DNA from: Ignavibacteriota bacterium
Lineage (GTDB): Bacteria > Bacteroidota > Ignavibacteria > UBA10030 > SZUA-254
Assembly: GCA_016212665.1 (NCBI GenBank)
Contig: JACREZ010000012.1
Coordinates: 1-42,451 of the forward strand
DNA length: 42,451 nucleotides
Direction of reading: 5' to 3'
Numbering within the stretch: the first letter of the stretch is position 1; the number at the start of each line of letters is the position of its first letter. Both the position numbers and the translations under genes were made by a program. Below are positions 8,066-16,852 of the stretch, in pieces. Under the pieces are notes generated by a model. The model was given only the letters and a program-made list of their open reading frames with translations, had not been told where the DNA came from and ran no database searches.

Positions 8066-9811
8066 CTAAAAACGATAATCCAGTTGTATGCCCACCCTGT
8101 TATCCCGATTTGACGGAAGTTCATCAAGTCCGCTCCCGATTCGCTTCACATCCTCTCTTACAATGTCTGAATATTTCATCGTAAGTTGGAGTGAGTTAAG
8201 AATTTCATATTTCAAAAATGTGTACCACCGAACACCTTCGCCATAAAGTATCGGAACGGAAAGAACTCCGGGCAAATCGTTTTCGTACTCTGCAACTCCC
8301 GCATCGAATGAATCAGACCTGAAAAAAACTAAACGGAAATTAAATGATACGTTTCTTGTGGCAGTAACTCCTACATCTCCGTACGCAAGCAAACCCTTCT
8401 CTTCCACATTGTTCTTCTGAACATCAACAAACTCGACACGACCGCGTAGTTTTACATTCTTCGAGAATCTATAATCTCCGTTCATTCTGATTGATTGTTT
8501 CGTTCGTGTTGTTCCGTCTTCCTCAATTCTCTTTCCGGAATATCGAAGCGTTGTGAGAAGTTTGCTCACCAATCTCGATTCAACATTCACCATAAAATCA
8601 TTTCCATGTGAAGGAAAAACTGAAGAGAATGTCGCATCCGGGAACCTGAACATGTCGAAGTATCCAGAAACATTCAACAAACGATGCAGTTTCATTTTCA
8701 TTCCGAGATACCAACCCTCTTCGTTTGATAAGTCAGAGCCTTCAGCAAATCCGTTTCCGTGCAAATTAAAAAATCCTGTCCCATAATTTCGATACGAAGT
8801 GATAATATCAATTTGTTGAGTCGGTTTCAGCACCGCACTTGAATTTCCTGCGATTGCTTTTGAACTGCTTCTTCCCCACTCACCAAACAATTTCAACTTA
8901 TGAAATACTAAATTATAGTTGAGCGAAACAATCGAATTCTCATCACCTGAAAATCCATTACTTAACATTAACGGGTGAGAATAACTTGAATAGTATCCGT
9001 TCAGACCAACTGTATTCGTTTCTGATAGTTTGTACGTAACCGTCCCTCCGAACAAATTTTCTGTGAATGTGCCTTGCTTCTGTTTTTCATTTTCAGTTCT
9101 GAAATAACCGGAAGTGTAAATGCTGGTAATAATTTCTTTCCAAGAAGTTGTGTCAAGCGTCCCGTCCAATTTTCGGTTTGAATAAAATCCGCTAACAGAA
9201 AACTCAGATGATTCAATTTGAAACGCACCTCCCCGGAGAAATGCATGTTCATCTGCCGAGGAATACGAGACCAACCCGCGTGGCTTTCGCTGAACAGGCG
9301 CAACGACGTTGACTCCTTTGCTCACGTCATAGCCGCGCCAGAGTGAAATGCCTTGTCCCGCTTCAACAAGAAAATCACCAGCAATAATTTTTGTGAATGG
9401 TCCGACGGAAGTTAGTTGAAGAAATCCTGAAGTAAAATTCGTGAACTGTTCCTCTCCCGCATCTTTTTCAAGCAAAAGTCCGCCCGCGATATGTTCTCCC
9501 TGATAAAATTTTAATCGCTGATAAAACTTCAACGGTGAACCAAGGTACGTCCCGTTTCGGTATCCTTCCGCTTCTTGCAATTTTTGAATGAGACGCGAAC
9601 GGAATTCCGCTTTGACATTTGTAAAAAGCATCGCATCCAATTCATCCAGCAATGATGATTCGTCATCGCTCACTGATTGCTCAACTAACGATTCAAGACT
9701 ATCGTTAGCATCAAGCGTATCAGTTTCTAATGAGTCTACTTCAACTTGTGCAAAAACTGCAGTTGAAAAGCAGAATAAAAGAAAAAAAAGAATAAATTTA
9801 CTCTTCATCAT
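8066..9811 (-). CDS. Outer-membrane beta-barrel protein of unknown function
   Basis: 581 residues. Residues 1-22 are a signal peptide ending in TAVFAQ, followed by an acidic linker (about 23-60, rich in Asp, Glu and Ser). The rest is a long series of alternating hydrophobic beta strands, ending in GIQLDYRF with the terminal Phe typical of outer-membrane barrels. The segment AGDFLVEAGQGISLWRG is reminiscent of a Bacteroidota/Ignavibacteria barrel family that often carries helix-hairpin-helix repeats at the N terminus; I do not see those repeats here. Its start overlaps the end of the PorV-like gene by 14 bases, so the two are translationally coupled. The substrate or partner is unknown. Confidence 0.75.
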   Translation of the reverse strand: MMKSKFILFFLLFCFSTAVFAQVEVDSLETDTLDANDSLESLVEQSVSDDESSLLDELDAMLFTNVKAEFRSRLIQKLQEAEGYRNGTYLGSPLKFYQRLKFYQGEHIAGGLLLEKDAGEEQFTNFTSGFLQLTSVGPFTKIIAGDFLVEAGQGISLWRGYDVSKGVNVVAPVQRKPRGLVSYSSADEHAFLRGGAFQIESSEFSVSGFYSNRKLDGTLDTTSWKEIITSIYTSGYFRTENEKQKQGTFTENLFGGTVTYKLSETNTVGLNGYYSSYSHPLMLSNGFSGDENSIVSLNYNLVFHKLKLFGEWGRSSSKAIAGNSSAVLKPTQQIDIITSYRNYGTGFFNLHGNGFAEGSDLSNEEGWYLGMKMKLHRLLNVSGYFDMFRFPDATFSSVFPSHGNDFMVNVESRLVSKLLTTLRYSGKRIEEDGTTRTKQSIRMNGDYRFSKNVKLRGRVEFVDVQKNNVEEKGLLAYGDVGVTATRNVSFNFRLVFFRSDSFDAGVAEYENDLPGVLSVPILYGEGVRWYTFLKYEILNSLQLTMKYSDIVREDVKRIGSGLDELPSNRDNRVGIQLDYRF

Positions 9812-10631
9812 CGAACGTAAAAAGAATTGATGCCTGATGCGTCAAACCGAAATCCTGATGAGTGTAAAAAGCATAGTCAACTTCAAACATGGAATAACGA
9901 ACTCCGATTCCGGTCGAGTATGATGTCGGTTCATCAGAAATTCCCGCACGAAGAGCAACCGATTCAACAAGCCAATACTCAAATCCGAATCTCGGTGATG
10001 CAGATTGCTGTATCTCTTTTACATAATCAAGCATGAGTGAAAATTCTTGGAGCGGTTGGTAAGAAACTCCAACTGAAAAGGTGCGGGCAAGTTGCTCTTT
10101 GCTTTCACCGATTGTCGGACTGCTCAGGTTTGTTGCCGAGAGTCCGATTTTCACCTGACGATGAACAGGAACAAGAAATCCGACATCAAATCCAACGGCT
10201 CCGCTTGAACCATAATTTTTGATATTCACATTCTGGTAGTTCAGATTCAAACCAACACTTATTTCAGAAATCTTTCTTGAATAACTCAATGTAAACGCAA
10301 GTTCCTTGTACAAATCAAAACCATAACTCGTTACACCAAGTCCGAAATTTCCCATAGATGTTGGAACCATTCCCGCAAGAGCGCCGTTTGATAATTCGGA
10401 AAGTCCGACGGTTTGCGGCGAATAGAACAAAGCAACCTGAATATTCTTCAGGTTCGATAAACCGGCAGGATTGTAATAGATTGACCAGACATCATCTGCC
10501 GAACCAACGAACGCACCACCAAATGCCCGTTGACGCGCACCGATGTCACGTCGTTCAAAACCTGCCTGCATTGTTTCGGACTCAAATAAAAAAAGCGCAA
10601 TCAATACAGCAAATAGATAAAGTATTCTCAT
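9798..10631 (-). CDS. PorV/PorQ-like outer-membrane protein
   Basis: 277 residues with a signal peptide (about 1-23). The mature start FERRDIGARQRAFGGAFVGSADDVWSIYYNPAGL is the hallmark of the PorV/PorQ family (FadL-like 14-strand barrels), in which an early aligned NPAGL motif is diagnostic. In Bacteroidota, PorV shuttles type IX secretion substrates and PorQ belongs to the attachment complex, but many paralogues have other roles. It is the first gene of the long minus-strand block and is divergent from a PorD-like gene 46 bases away. It overlaps the next barrel gene by 14 bases. Confidence 0.8.
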   Translation of the reverse strand: MRILYLFAVLIALFLFESETMQAGFERRDIGARQRAFGGAFVGSADDVWSIYYNPAGLSNLKNIQVALFYSPQTVGLSELSNGALAGMVPTSMGNFGLGVTSYGFDLYKELAFTLSYSRKISEISVGLNLNYQNVNIKNYGSSGAVGFDVGFLVPVHRQVKIGLSATNLSSPTIGESKEQLARTFSVGVSYQPLQEFSLMLDYVKEIQQSASPRFGFEYWLVESVALRAGISDEPTSYSTGIGVRYSMFEVDYAFYTHQDFGLTHQASILFTFDDEE

Positions 10632-10677
10632 AATTTCTCTTGACGATAGACCGTCATTTCGTTATATTGTAAAAAAA

Positions 10678-11586
10678 ATGATGACCATGAAAAAAATAAT
10701 TCTTGTTGTTACATTCTTTCTCTGCACATTCGCACCGGTTGTCGCACAGGAAATTGAGTGTGAAGTAAAAATCAATGTCGAACAACTTACAGCCGAAGGT
10801 CGGGAAAACCTTGACGACTTTGTTCAACAATTACGGCAATATATCAACGGACACAAATGGACGAATGTTGATTTCGGTGATTTGAAAATCAAATGCAATC
10901 TGGAAATTTCGTTTCTTGGCGTCAACGATAGCAAACGATATACAGCACAGGCATTCATCGGGGCGCAACGCCCTATTCACAAAAGCGACCGAAACACCGC
11001 TACTATGCGCATCCTTGATGATAAATGGGAGTTCGAGTATGTCCGTTCGCAATCCATGATTCATGATGAATATCGTTTCGACCCGCTCTTAAGTTTTATT
11101 GATTTTTATATGTATGTCATTCTCGGTCACGATTTCGATTCATACAAAGCGTTTGATGGTACTGTCTATTTTGAAAAAGCAGTTGACATCGTGAACAAAT
11201 CCCGCGGCATGAGCGGCGGAAAAGGTTGGGAATCAACTTCGCAAACAATTTATTCGCGAGGACAATTCATTGAAGAAATTCTTAATCCCAATTATCGCGA
11301 CATCCGAAAAACATTTTTTACCTATCATTATAATGGTTTGGACTTGCTTCAATCCAAACATGAAAAAGCACAGAATAACATCATCACCGCGCTGGAAAGT
11401 ATAGGGAAACTTCGTGAGAAAATCAACCAGCAAACATTGTTAATGCGACTTTTTTTTGATACAAAGTATCTTGAAATTGCAGAAACATTTCTTGATTACC
11501 CCGACCGAAGTGTCTATGAAAAGTTAGTAAAGATTGACCCTTCACATCAAAAAACGTATGAGGAATACGCCTACAAGCCCCGTTAG
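10678..11586 (+). CDS. DUF4835 family periplasmic/outer-membrane protein (PorD-like)
   Basis: 302 residues. Three close starts exist (ATG at 10678, 10681 and 10687); the signal peptide is clearest from MKKIILVVTFFLC and is cleaved after VVAQ. The mature N terminus EIECEVKINVEQL ... LDDFVQQLRQYINGHKWT and the central FIDFYMYVILGHDFDSYK match DUF4835, the family of the type IX secretion protein PorD, as I recall it. Its role there is in assembling the translocon. The divergent PorV-like gene fits that context, although no other type IX component is in the window, so the functional link is an inference. Confidence 0.8.
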   Translation: MMTMKKIILVVTFFLCTFAPVVAQEIECEVKINVEQLTAEGRENLDDFVQQLRQYINGHKWTNVDFGDLKIKCNLEISFLGVNDSKRYTAQAFIGAQRPIHKSDRNTATMRILDDKWEFEYVRSQSMIHDEYRFDPLLSFIDFYMYVILGHDFDSYKAFDGTVYFEKAVDIVNKSRGMSGGKGWESTSQTIYSRGQFIEEILNPNYRDIRKTFFTYHYNGLDLLQSKHEKAQNNIITALESIGKLREKINQQTLLMRLFFDTKYLEIAETFLDYPDRSVYEKLVKIDPSHQKTYEEYAYKPR

Positions 11587-11611
11587 TTAATTTCCTGACA
11601 CTGAGAGTATC

Positions 11612-13051
11612 ATGCTCTTAAAGAATCTTATTCTGTTTTTCTGCTTTCTCGGCATTTCTCCATCCTTTTCATTTTCACAAAATCCATATTCATGGAGAAC
11701 TCTTCCCAAGCCCACAATACAAACACTAAGTTCTGTTTTTTTTATTGATAGTGTCACGGGTTGGGTGGCTGGAAAAGAAGGAGTCGTTTTCAAAACAACA
11801 AACAGTGGCACAAGTTGGCTTCAACAAACTTCCGGCACTACCTCGGAGATTGTAGAAATATTTATGCTCAACCACATGCGCGGTTGGATGCTCGCCCCAA
11901 AGTACGCCACACAACCGGGCGAGTGGTATGGGACATTCTATTTGCAAACAACAAACGGTGGAACAACCTGGTCACTGACTGAATATCCCGAAATATTCCT
12001 CTACTCAATCGCATTCAATGATTCATTGAACGGTCTCGTTGGTGGTGAACAGGGGTTGCTTCTCCGGACTGATGATGGCGGGGAGACATGGAAAGTGACC
12101 GATATTGAAAGTACGTTGGTGTCATACCGTCCATTGAGAAAAATCAGATATTATTCAGATGATTTTGTTATGGCAGTAGGTGGGCAAGCGGAATTTGCCG
12201 GTCCAATTTGGCGTTCGACAAACGGAGGTCAATCATGGCGTGTATTTCTGACGGCAGATAAACTTGACGATTTCCAGTTTATTGATTCACTCAACATTGT
12301 TGCAGTGGGAGGTGGACTTGATGACGGCGCGGCTGCGGCGCGTAGCACCGATGGCGGGTGGACTTGGAACTTTCAATATATCGGTATGTTCGGAACAGCG
12401 AAAGCAATTGCGTTCAGAACTCCTTCTGAAGCATTTACTCCGCTTACAAATACAGGAACATTTATCTACACTGGAGATTCAGGCATATCATGGACTGAAA
12501 AGTTTACTCCCGATAGTTCATACGTCAACGATGTTTTTTTTACCGATGAGCGACACGGATATATGGTCGGCAAAAACGGTTCTGTGTTCAAGTATAATCA
12601 TCCGAGAAGTTTTCAAGTCAACCAGCAGTGGAACATAATCTCGATTCCTGTTTTAAGAACAATTTCCCTTAAGGATTCCCTCTTTCCTACTGCAAGTTCA
12701 AGTGTGTTTATATTTTCTCCTACAGGATATGAAATAAGAGATACGCTAACCAACGGCACAGGCTATTGGTTGAAATTCCCAACGGCACAAACAATTCAAC
12801 TCGAAGGTTATCCAATCCAAAGCGATACTATTGCAATTTTGGAGGGATGGAATATGGTCGGTTCGATTACTGAGCCGGTTTCTGTTTCAGCGATTACCTC
12901 TCAACCTGCTGAACTTACACTTTCTCAATTTTTTGGGTATTCATCCGGCTACTCAGTCGCCGATACAATTCAACCCGGAAAAGGTTACTGGGTGAAATCG
13001 AATGTTGCGGGAAACATTATTTTGAACACAGAATCTGTTCTTGTGAAATAG
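11612..13051 (+). CDS. Secreted YCF48/BNR-repeat beta-propeller protein
   Basis: 479 residues with a signal peptide (about 1-23, ending SFSFSQ). At least six repeats of the sort S/T-x-D/N-x-G-x-T/S-W are visible (TTNSGTSW, TTNGGTTW, TDDGGETW, STNGGQSW, STDGGWTW, TGDSGISW), which form a YCF48/sialidase-like propeller (about 25-335). The last about 140 residues form a separate domain with two related stretches, WNIISIPVL ... GYWLKFP and WNMVGSI ... GKGYWVKS, an internal duplication. This second part is common in Ignavibacteria-type secreted proteins. It follows the PorD-like gene by 25 bases. The function is unknown and probably extracellular or periplasmic. Confidence 0.8.
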   Translation: MLLKNLILFFCFLGISPSFSFSQNPYSWRTLPKPTIQTLSSVFFIDSVTGWVAGKEGVVFKTTNSGTSWLQQTSGTTSEIVEIFMLNHMRGWMLAPKYATQPGEWYGTFYLQTTNGGTTWSLTEYPEIFLYSIAFNDSLNGLVGGEQGLLLRTDDGGETWKVTDIESTLVSYRPLRKIRYYSDDFVMAVGGQAEFAGPIWRSTNGGQSWRVFLTADKLDDFQFIDSLNIVAVGGGLDDGAAAARSTDGGWTWNFQYIGMFGTAKAIAFRTPSEAFTPLTNTGTFIYTGDSGISWTEKFTPDSSYVNDVFFTDERHGYMVGKNGSVFKYNHPRSFQVNQQWNIISIPVLRTISLKDSLFPTASSSVFIFSPTGYEIRDTLTNGTGYWLKFPTAQTIQLEGYPIQSDTIAILEGWNMVGSITEPVSVSAITSQPAELTLSQFFGYSSGYSVADTIQPGKGYWVKSNVAGNIILNTESVLVK

Positions 13052-13160
13052 AACCTTTATTGATACGGTTAGTGGTTACTGGTTTGTGGTTTCAGTTTTT
13101 TGTTTTTGGTTTCCCGCCTCCGTAACATGTATCAAGCATCAAGAATCAAGTATTTAATTT

Positions 13161-13826
13161 ATGGCATTATTATTAAATGAAATTGAAGTCCGAGTTCTCG
13201 GCTCCCTTATTGAAAAAGAAATTTGCACACCGGATTATTATCCGATGACACTCAACGCTCTCGCAAATGCGTGCAACCAAAAAAATAATCGTGACCCGAT
13301 TGTAAATTATGAAGAGACAACCGTAGTACGTGGCTTGGATTCATTGCGGGATAAAAGTCTCGTTGCAATGGTAACGGGCGCAGGAATGAGAGTTCCCAAA
13401 TACCGGCAGAAAATTACCGAAGTACTTGCACTTACTGAACAACAAGTGGCTGTGATGGATATTCTTATGTTACGCGGACCTCAAACAGTCGGTGAATTAC
13501 GAAATCGCGGTTCTGTTCTTTTTGCATTTCAGAGTTTGGATGAAGTGGAAGCAGTGTTGCAAACGTTGATGGAAAGAACTCCGGATGTACTCGTTGCAAC
13601 ACTTCCCAGACTTGCGGGACAAAAAGAAACTCGTTTCGCTCATCTCCTGTGTGGTGAACCTCAAATCGTTCAAAGTAATGTAACGCTTCCGCCGGAACCG
13701 GCTCGTGTTCAGGTTCTTTCGGAGAATGAACGAATCACGAAACTTGAAACGACAGTGCTTTCGCTTCAAACTCAGATGGAAGAATTGAAGAACCAGTTTG
13801 CTAATTTCAGAAAACAATTCGAGTGA
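13161..13826 (+). CDS. yceH: YceH/DUF480 family protein
   Basis: 221 residues. The start LLLNEIEVRVLGSLIEKE is followed by TPDYYPMTLNALANACNQKNNRDPI, the DUF480 signature, then LMLRGPQTVGELRNR. The family folds as two winged-helix domains, suggesting nucleic-acid binding, but its function is not established. The last 30 residues form a coiled coil (ENERITKLETTVLSLQTQMEELK). It lies 109 bases after the YCF48 gene; the gap carries only low-complexity GGTT-type repeats. Confidence 0.92.
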   Translation: MALLLNEIEVRVLGSLIEKEICTPDYYPMTLNALANACNQKNNRDPIVNYEETTVVRGLDSLRDKSLVAMVTGAGMRVPKYRQKITEVLALTEQQVAVMDILMLRGPQTVGELRNRGSVLFAFQSLDEVEAVLQTLMERTPDVLVATLPRLAGQKETRFAHLLCGEPQIVQSNVTLPPEPARVQVLSENERITKLETTVLSLQTQMEELKNQFANFRKQFE

Positions 13827-13831
13827 ACACC

Positions 13832-13893
13832 ATTGAATCATTTTCGATTGATTCATTGATGATTGCTTCATCAAAATGGCTCAATGATTCAAT
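13832..13893. repeat. Inverted repeat between yceH and truA
   Basis: ATTGAATCATT at 13832-13842 and AATGATTCAAT at 13883-13893 are perfect complements 40 bases apart. The loop and flanks are built of further GATTCATTGATGATT-like words. No T-run follows, so it is not a standard terminator. Confidence 0.5.
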
Positions 13894-13913
13894 CGTCAAT
13901 CATCAATAACTAT

Positions 13914-14690
13914 ATGTCGAGACTTAAAATCAAAATAGAATACGAAGGGACGCGTTACTCCGGCTGGCAAATTCAGAAAAATGCCAGAACCATTCAGGGC
14001 GAACTCATGTCGGCGGTGAAAACCGTTTTTCAAACCACCGATTTTGAATTTTATGGTTCCGGAAGAACCGATGCAGGAGTTCATGCGCTCGAACAGGTTG
14101 CACACTTAGATGTTCACACCGTACTCGCTCCCCATATTATCCGCATGAAACTCAACGATGAACTCCCTGCCGACATAAATATTCTTGATGTCGAAAAAAC
14201 TTCGAAAACCTTTCACGCACGCCACGATGCCGAAGCACGGAGTTATCTCTATCAAATATCAAAGAGAAGAACAGCGTTCGGCAAACGATTTGTGTGGTGG
14301 ATTAAAGATAGATTGAACGTTCAACAGATGCAGACCTCCTCTCAACTCTTCATCGGATTGAAAAACCTTCAATCGTTCACCGCTGACGACCCGGAAGAGA
14401 AATCAACCAAAGCATTAATTGATGAAATCAGAATTCTGGAAGATGACAATTTGATTCTGCTCCGCATTACAAGTTCTCATTTCCTCTGGAAAATGGTTCG
14501 ACAGATTGTCGGCGTTCTAGCGGAAGTTGGTCGTGGAAGTCTTTCAATTCAGGATGTGGAACGGTTCCTCAAAATCAAATCAGGTGAACCGGCAAAGTTT
14601 ACCGCGCCTCCTTCGGGATTGTTTTTAGAAAAAATCTATTACAAGGGAGACGAACGACTTACTGAAATGCTACCGACTCTCAGAATGTAA
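13914..14690 (+). CDS. truA: tRNA pseudouridine synthase A
   Basis: 258 residues from the ATG at 13914; the frame is open further upstream, but the family begins at RLKIKIEYEGTRYSGWQIQ. It makes pseudouridine at positions 38-40 of the tRNA anticodon arm. The catalytic motif GSGRTDAGVHA starts at residue 48 with Asp53 as nucleophile. The later motifs SYLYQI and FLWKMVRQIVGVLAEVGRG are also in place. It is immediately upstream of a tRNA gene, which has its own promoter. Confidence 0.96.
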   Translation: MSRLKIKIEYEGTRYSGWQIQKNARTIQGELMSAVKTVFQTTDFEFYGSGRTDAGVHALEQVAHLDVHTVLAPHIIRMKLNDELPADINILDVEKTSKTFHARHDAEARSYLYQISKRRTAFGKRFVWWIKDRLNVQQMQTSSQLFIGLKNLQSFTADDPEEKSTKALIDEIRILEDDNLILLRITSSHFLWKMVRQIVGVLAEVGRGSLSIQDVERFLKIKSGEPAKFTAPPSGLFLEKIYYKGDERLTEMLPTLRM

Positions 14691-14702
14691 TCTCTTCTCG
14701 GC

Positions 14703-14733
14703 TTTGTAAATCAGCCCATTCTTCGTATATTTG
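14703..14733 (+). promoter_or_regulatory. Promoter of the CAU tRNA gene
   Basis: TTTG at 14703-14706 and TATATTTG at 14726-14733 with a 19-base spacer form a textbook Bacteroidota promoter. It lies 11 bases before the mature tRNA 5' end. This is the clearest promoter in the window. Confidence 0.85.
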
Positions 14734-14744
14734 CAAGCCTTTAT

Positions 14745-14818
14745 GGCGGGGTAGCTCAGCAGGTTAGAGCAACGGAATCATAATCCGTGTGTCGGGGGTT
14801 CGACTCCCTCCCCCGCTA
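14745..14818 (+). tRNA. tRNA with CAU anticodon (elongator Met, or Ile2)
   Basis: 74 bases fold as a cloverleaf: acceptor GGCGGGG with CCCCGCT (a G1-U72 wobble at the end), D stem GCTC/GAGC, anticodon stem ACGGA/TCCGT with loop ATCATAA giving CAU, variable loop GTGTC, T stem GGGGG/CCCTC with loop TTCGACT, and discriminator A73. The 3' CCA is not encoded. The absence of three G-C pairs in the anticodon stem argues against an initiator tRNA. Whether it is Met or the lysidine-modified Ile2 cannot be decided by eye; the TilS enzyme that makes lysidine is encoded immediately downstream. Confidence 0.93.
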
Positions 14819-14829
14819 CTATCATCCGT

Positions 14830-14862
14830 CCCTTTGAATTGCGAATTCAAAGGGATTTCTTT
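14830..14862 (+). terminator. Terminator after the tRNA gene
   Basis: An 11-bp perfect stem, CCCTTTGAATT at 14830-14840 and AATTCAAAGGG at 14844-14854, with a 3-base loop, is followed by a T-rich stretch. It separates the tRNA from tilS, whose ATG lies 22 bases further on. Confidence 0.8.
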
Positions 14863-14875
14863 ATTCTGTATTACT

Positions 14876-16258
14876 ATGCTGAAAGAATCATTCCTCCATA
14901 CATTCCAGCAACACGCCACTCGTGAACACCTTCTCAACGAAGGAGACAGCATCGTTGTGGCTGTTAGCGGTGGAATTGATTCGATGACGTTGCTGAATAT
15001 TCTTGTTCGATTACAAAAAGATTGGAATTTTCAACTTTGCGTCGCGCATTTCAATCATAAATTAAGGGAGGAAGAATCCGAAGAGGACGAAGCGTTTGTC
15101 AAACAAACTGCCGAACGATTAAATCTCCCGTTTTATTCAAAAAGTGCTAAAACTAATGAACTTTCTGAGGGAAACGGAAAATCCATTCAAGTAGTAGCCC
15201 GTGAACTCCGCTACGATTTTTTTCAACAACTTCGACTCTCGCTTGGATATCATAAAATTGCAACCGCTCATAACGCAAATGATAATGCTGAAACAGTTCT
15301 GTTCAATTTGCTCAGAGGAAGCGGTGTAAAAGGTTTATGCGGGATTCCTTCAGCCCGTTCGGAGGCGGGAATTATTCGTCCGTTACTGTTTGCAACACGC
15401 GAACAAATCCGTCACTTCGTGGAGGAGCATTCCATCACGTACCGGGAAGATTCATCAAACAAGAAAACAGATTACTCAAGAAATCTTCTTCGACATCATA
15501 TTTTCCCGATTCTCCATCAAACCATCAATCCTAATTTGACGGAAACACTGAACCGGAATTCTGAACTTTTCTCGATGCTTGAGAGTTATCTGACTGTTCA
15601 ATCCGTTGAATGGAAAAAACAACTTCTTACATCAGTTTCTGGCGAAGAAATTATCGTTGACCGTGAATTGTTGTCAAAGCAACATGAATTTGTTCAATAC
15701 CAATTTCTTCACACTCTTGCAAAGGAATTTTCTCATTCTGAAGTTTCATTTGAAACGGTGAGAGAAATGTTGGCAATCGCATCATCGGAGACCGGTTCGT
15801 GGTGCCCGATTGATGAACACTCGATGTTCTATCGCGATAGAAATCATGTAGTGGTAGCACGGCAGCCGAACAGCGAGAATTTTCAAGTCCTTGTTTCTCC
15901 TCCTGAGCATATTCATCGAGACGAATTTGATTTTGTAACATCGTTCGTCCCGGAAGCGAATTTTTCCGCGAACCGCTCAATTGAATTTATTGATGCAAGC
16001 AAGTTGGGAAAAGACATTCTCCTCAGAAATTGGAAGAACGGCGATTGGTTCATCCCGCTCGGCATGAACGAAAAGAAAAAGTTAAGCGATTATTTTATCG
16101 AACAAAAAGTACCCCGCTTCAAGAAACAATCCATCCCGATTCTCACATCAGACGAAAATATCGTTTGGGTGTGCGGTCAGCGGTTGGATGAGCGGTACAA
16201 AGTAACATCATCAACCACATCAATCCTTAAAATGGAATACGAGCCGATTCATGGCTAA
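14876..16258 (+). CDS. tilS: tRNA(Ile)-lysidine synthase
   Basis: 460 residues from the ATG at 14876; the frame is open back into the tRNA gene, which cannot be coding. It uses ATP and lysine to turn C34 of tRNA-Ile(CAU) into lysidine. The PP-loop SGGIDS (31-36) is clear, followed by VAHFNHKLREEESEEDE and ATAHNANDNAETVLFNLLRGSG. The C-terminal TilS domain (about 380-460) contains RNWKNGDWFIPLGMNEKKKLSDYF. It overlaps hpt by 8 bases; the tilS-hpt-ftsH order is common in many bacteria. Confidence 0.96.
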   Translation: MLKESFLHTFQQHATREHLLNEGDSIVVAVSGGIDSMTLLNILVRLQKDWNFQLCVAHFNHKLREEESEEDEAFVKQTAERLNLPFYSKSAKTNELSEGNGKSIQVVARELRYDFFQQLRLSLGYHKIATAHNANDNAETVLFNLLRGSGVKGLCGIPSARSEAGIIRPLLFATREQIRHFVEEHSITYREDSSNKKTDYSRNLLRHHIFPILHQTINPNLTETLNRNSELFSMLESYLTVQSVEWKKQLLTSVSGEEIIVDRELLSKQHEFVQYQFLHTLAKEFSHSEVSFETVREMLAIASSETGSWCPIDEHSMFYRDRNHVVVARQPNSENFQVLVSPPEHIHRDEFDFVTSFVPEANFSANRSIEFIDASKLGKDILLRNWKNGDWFIPLGMNEKKKLSDYFIEQKVPRFKKQSIPILTSDENIVWVCGQRLDERYKVTSSTTSILKMEYEPIHG

Positions 16259-16811
16259 ATCAAAAAAAGAAACACTTCAACTCGGCAACGATACTTTTGA
16301 ACTGTATCTTAGTGAAGAACGGATTCAACAGCGTGTGCAACAACTTGCCAGAAAAATCAGTAAAGACTACAAAGGTCACGTCCCAATCTTCATCGGTGTA
16401 CTGAATGGTGCATTTATTTTCATGTCCGATTTAATTCGGAATGTCACGATTGATTGTGAAGTGGACTTTCTCAAACTTTCAAGTTACGGCGATGCAAAAA
16501 TCAGTTCCGGCAAAGTTACACTGTTGAAAGAACTCAACTGCGATGTTAAAGGTCGCGACATTATTGTTGTCGAAGATATCATTGACTCAGGATTATCAAT
16601 TGATTTTATGAAGCGCCTCATCACCGTATTGAAACCGCGCTCGGTCAACATCGCTTCATTGTTATACAAAAAGAAAGCAATTAAAATTCATACGCCTATT
16701 AAATACATAGGATTCAAAATAACTAACGATTTTGTCATCGGCTACGGATTAGATTACGCGCAGAAAGAAAGAAATTTAAGAGCCGTCTATCGGCTGAAAA
16801 AAAAGAAGTAA
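16251..16811 (+). CDS. hpt: Hypoxanthine phosphoribosyltransferase
   Basis: 186 residues. It transfers phosphoribose from PRPP to hypoxanthine or guanine (purine salvage). The PRPP loop VVEDIIDSG lies at 106-114, and VGVLNGAFIFMSDL-like residues (49-61) form the other conserved loop. FVIGYGLDY near the C terminus is the base-binding signature. Length is normal. It overlaps the end of tilS by 8 bases and precedes ftsH by 41 bases. Confidence 0.96.
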   Translation: MAKSKKETLQLGNDTFELYLSEERIQQRVQQLARKISKDYKGHVPIFIGVLNGAFIFMSDLIRNVTIDCEVDFLKLSSYGDAKISSGKVTLLKELNCDVKGRDIIVVEDIIDSGLSIDFMKRLITVLKPRSVNIASLLYKKKAIKIHTPIKYIGFKITNDFVIGYGLDYAQKERNLRAVYRLKKKK

Positions 16812-16852
16812 CAATTCCGTCGTTCCTGCGAACGTAGGATGTAATTTAATGA

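Noticed and set aside
14789-14875. Longer tilS start inside the tRNA gene
   Set aside because: The frame would cover the tRNA and its terminator; ATG at 14876 gives the normal protein start.
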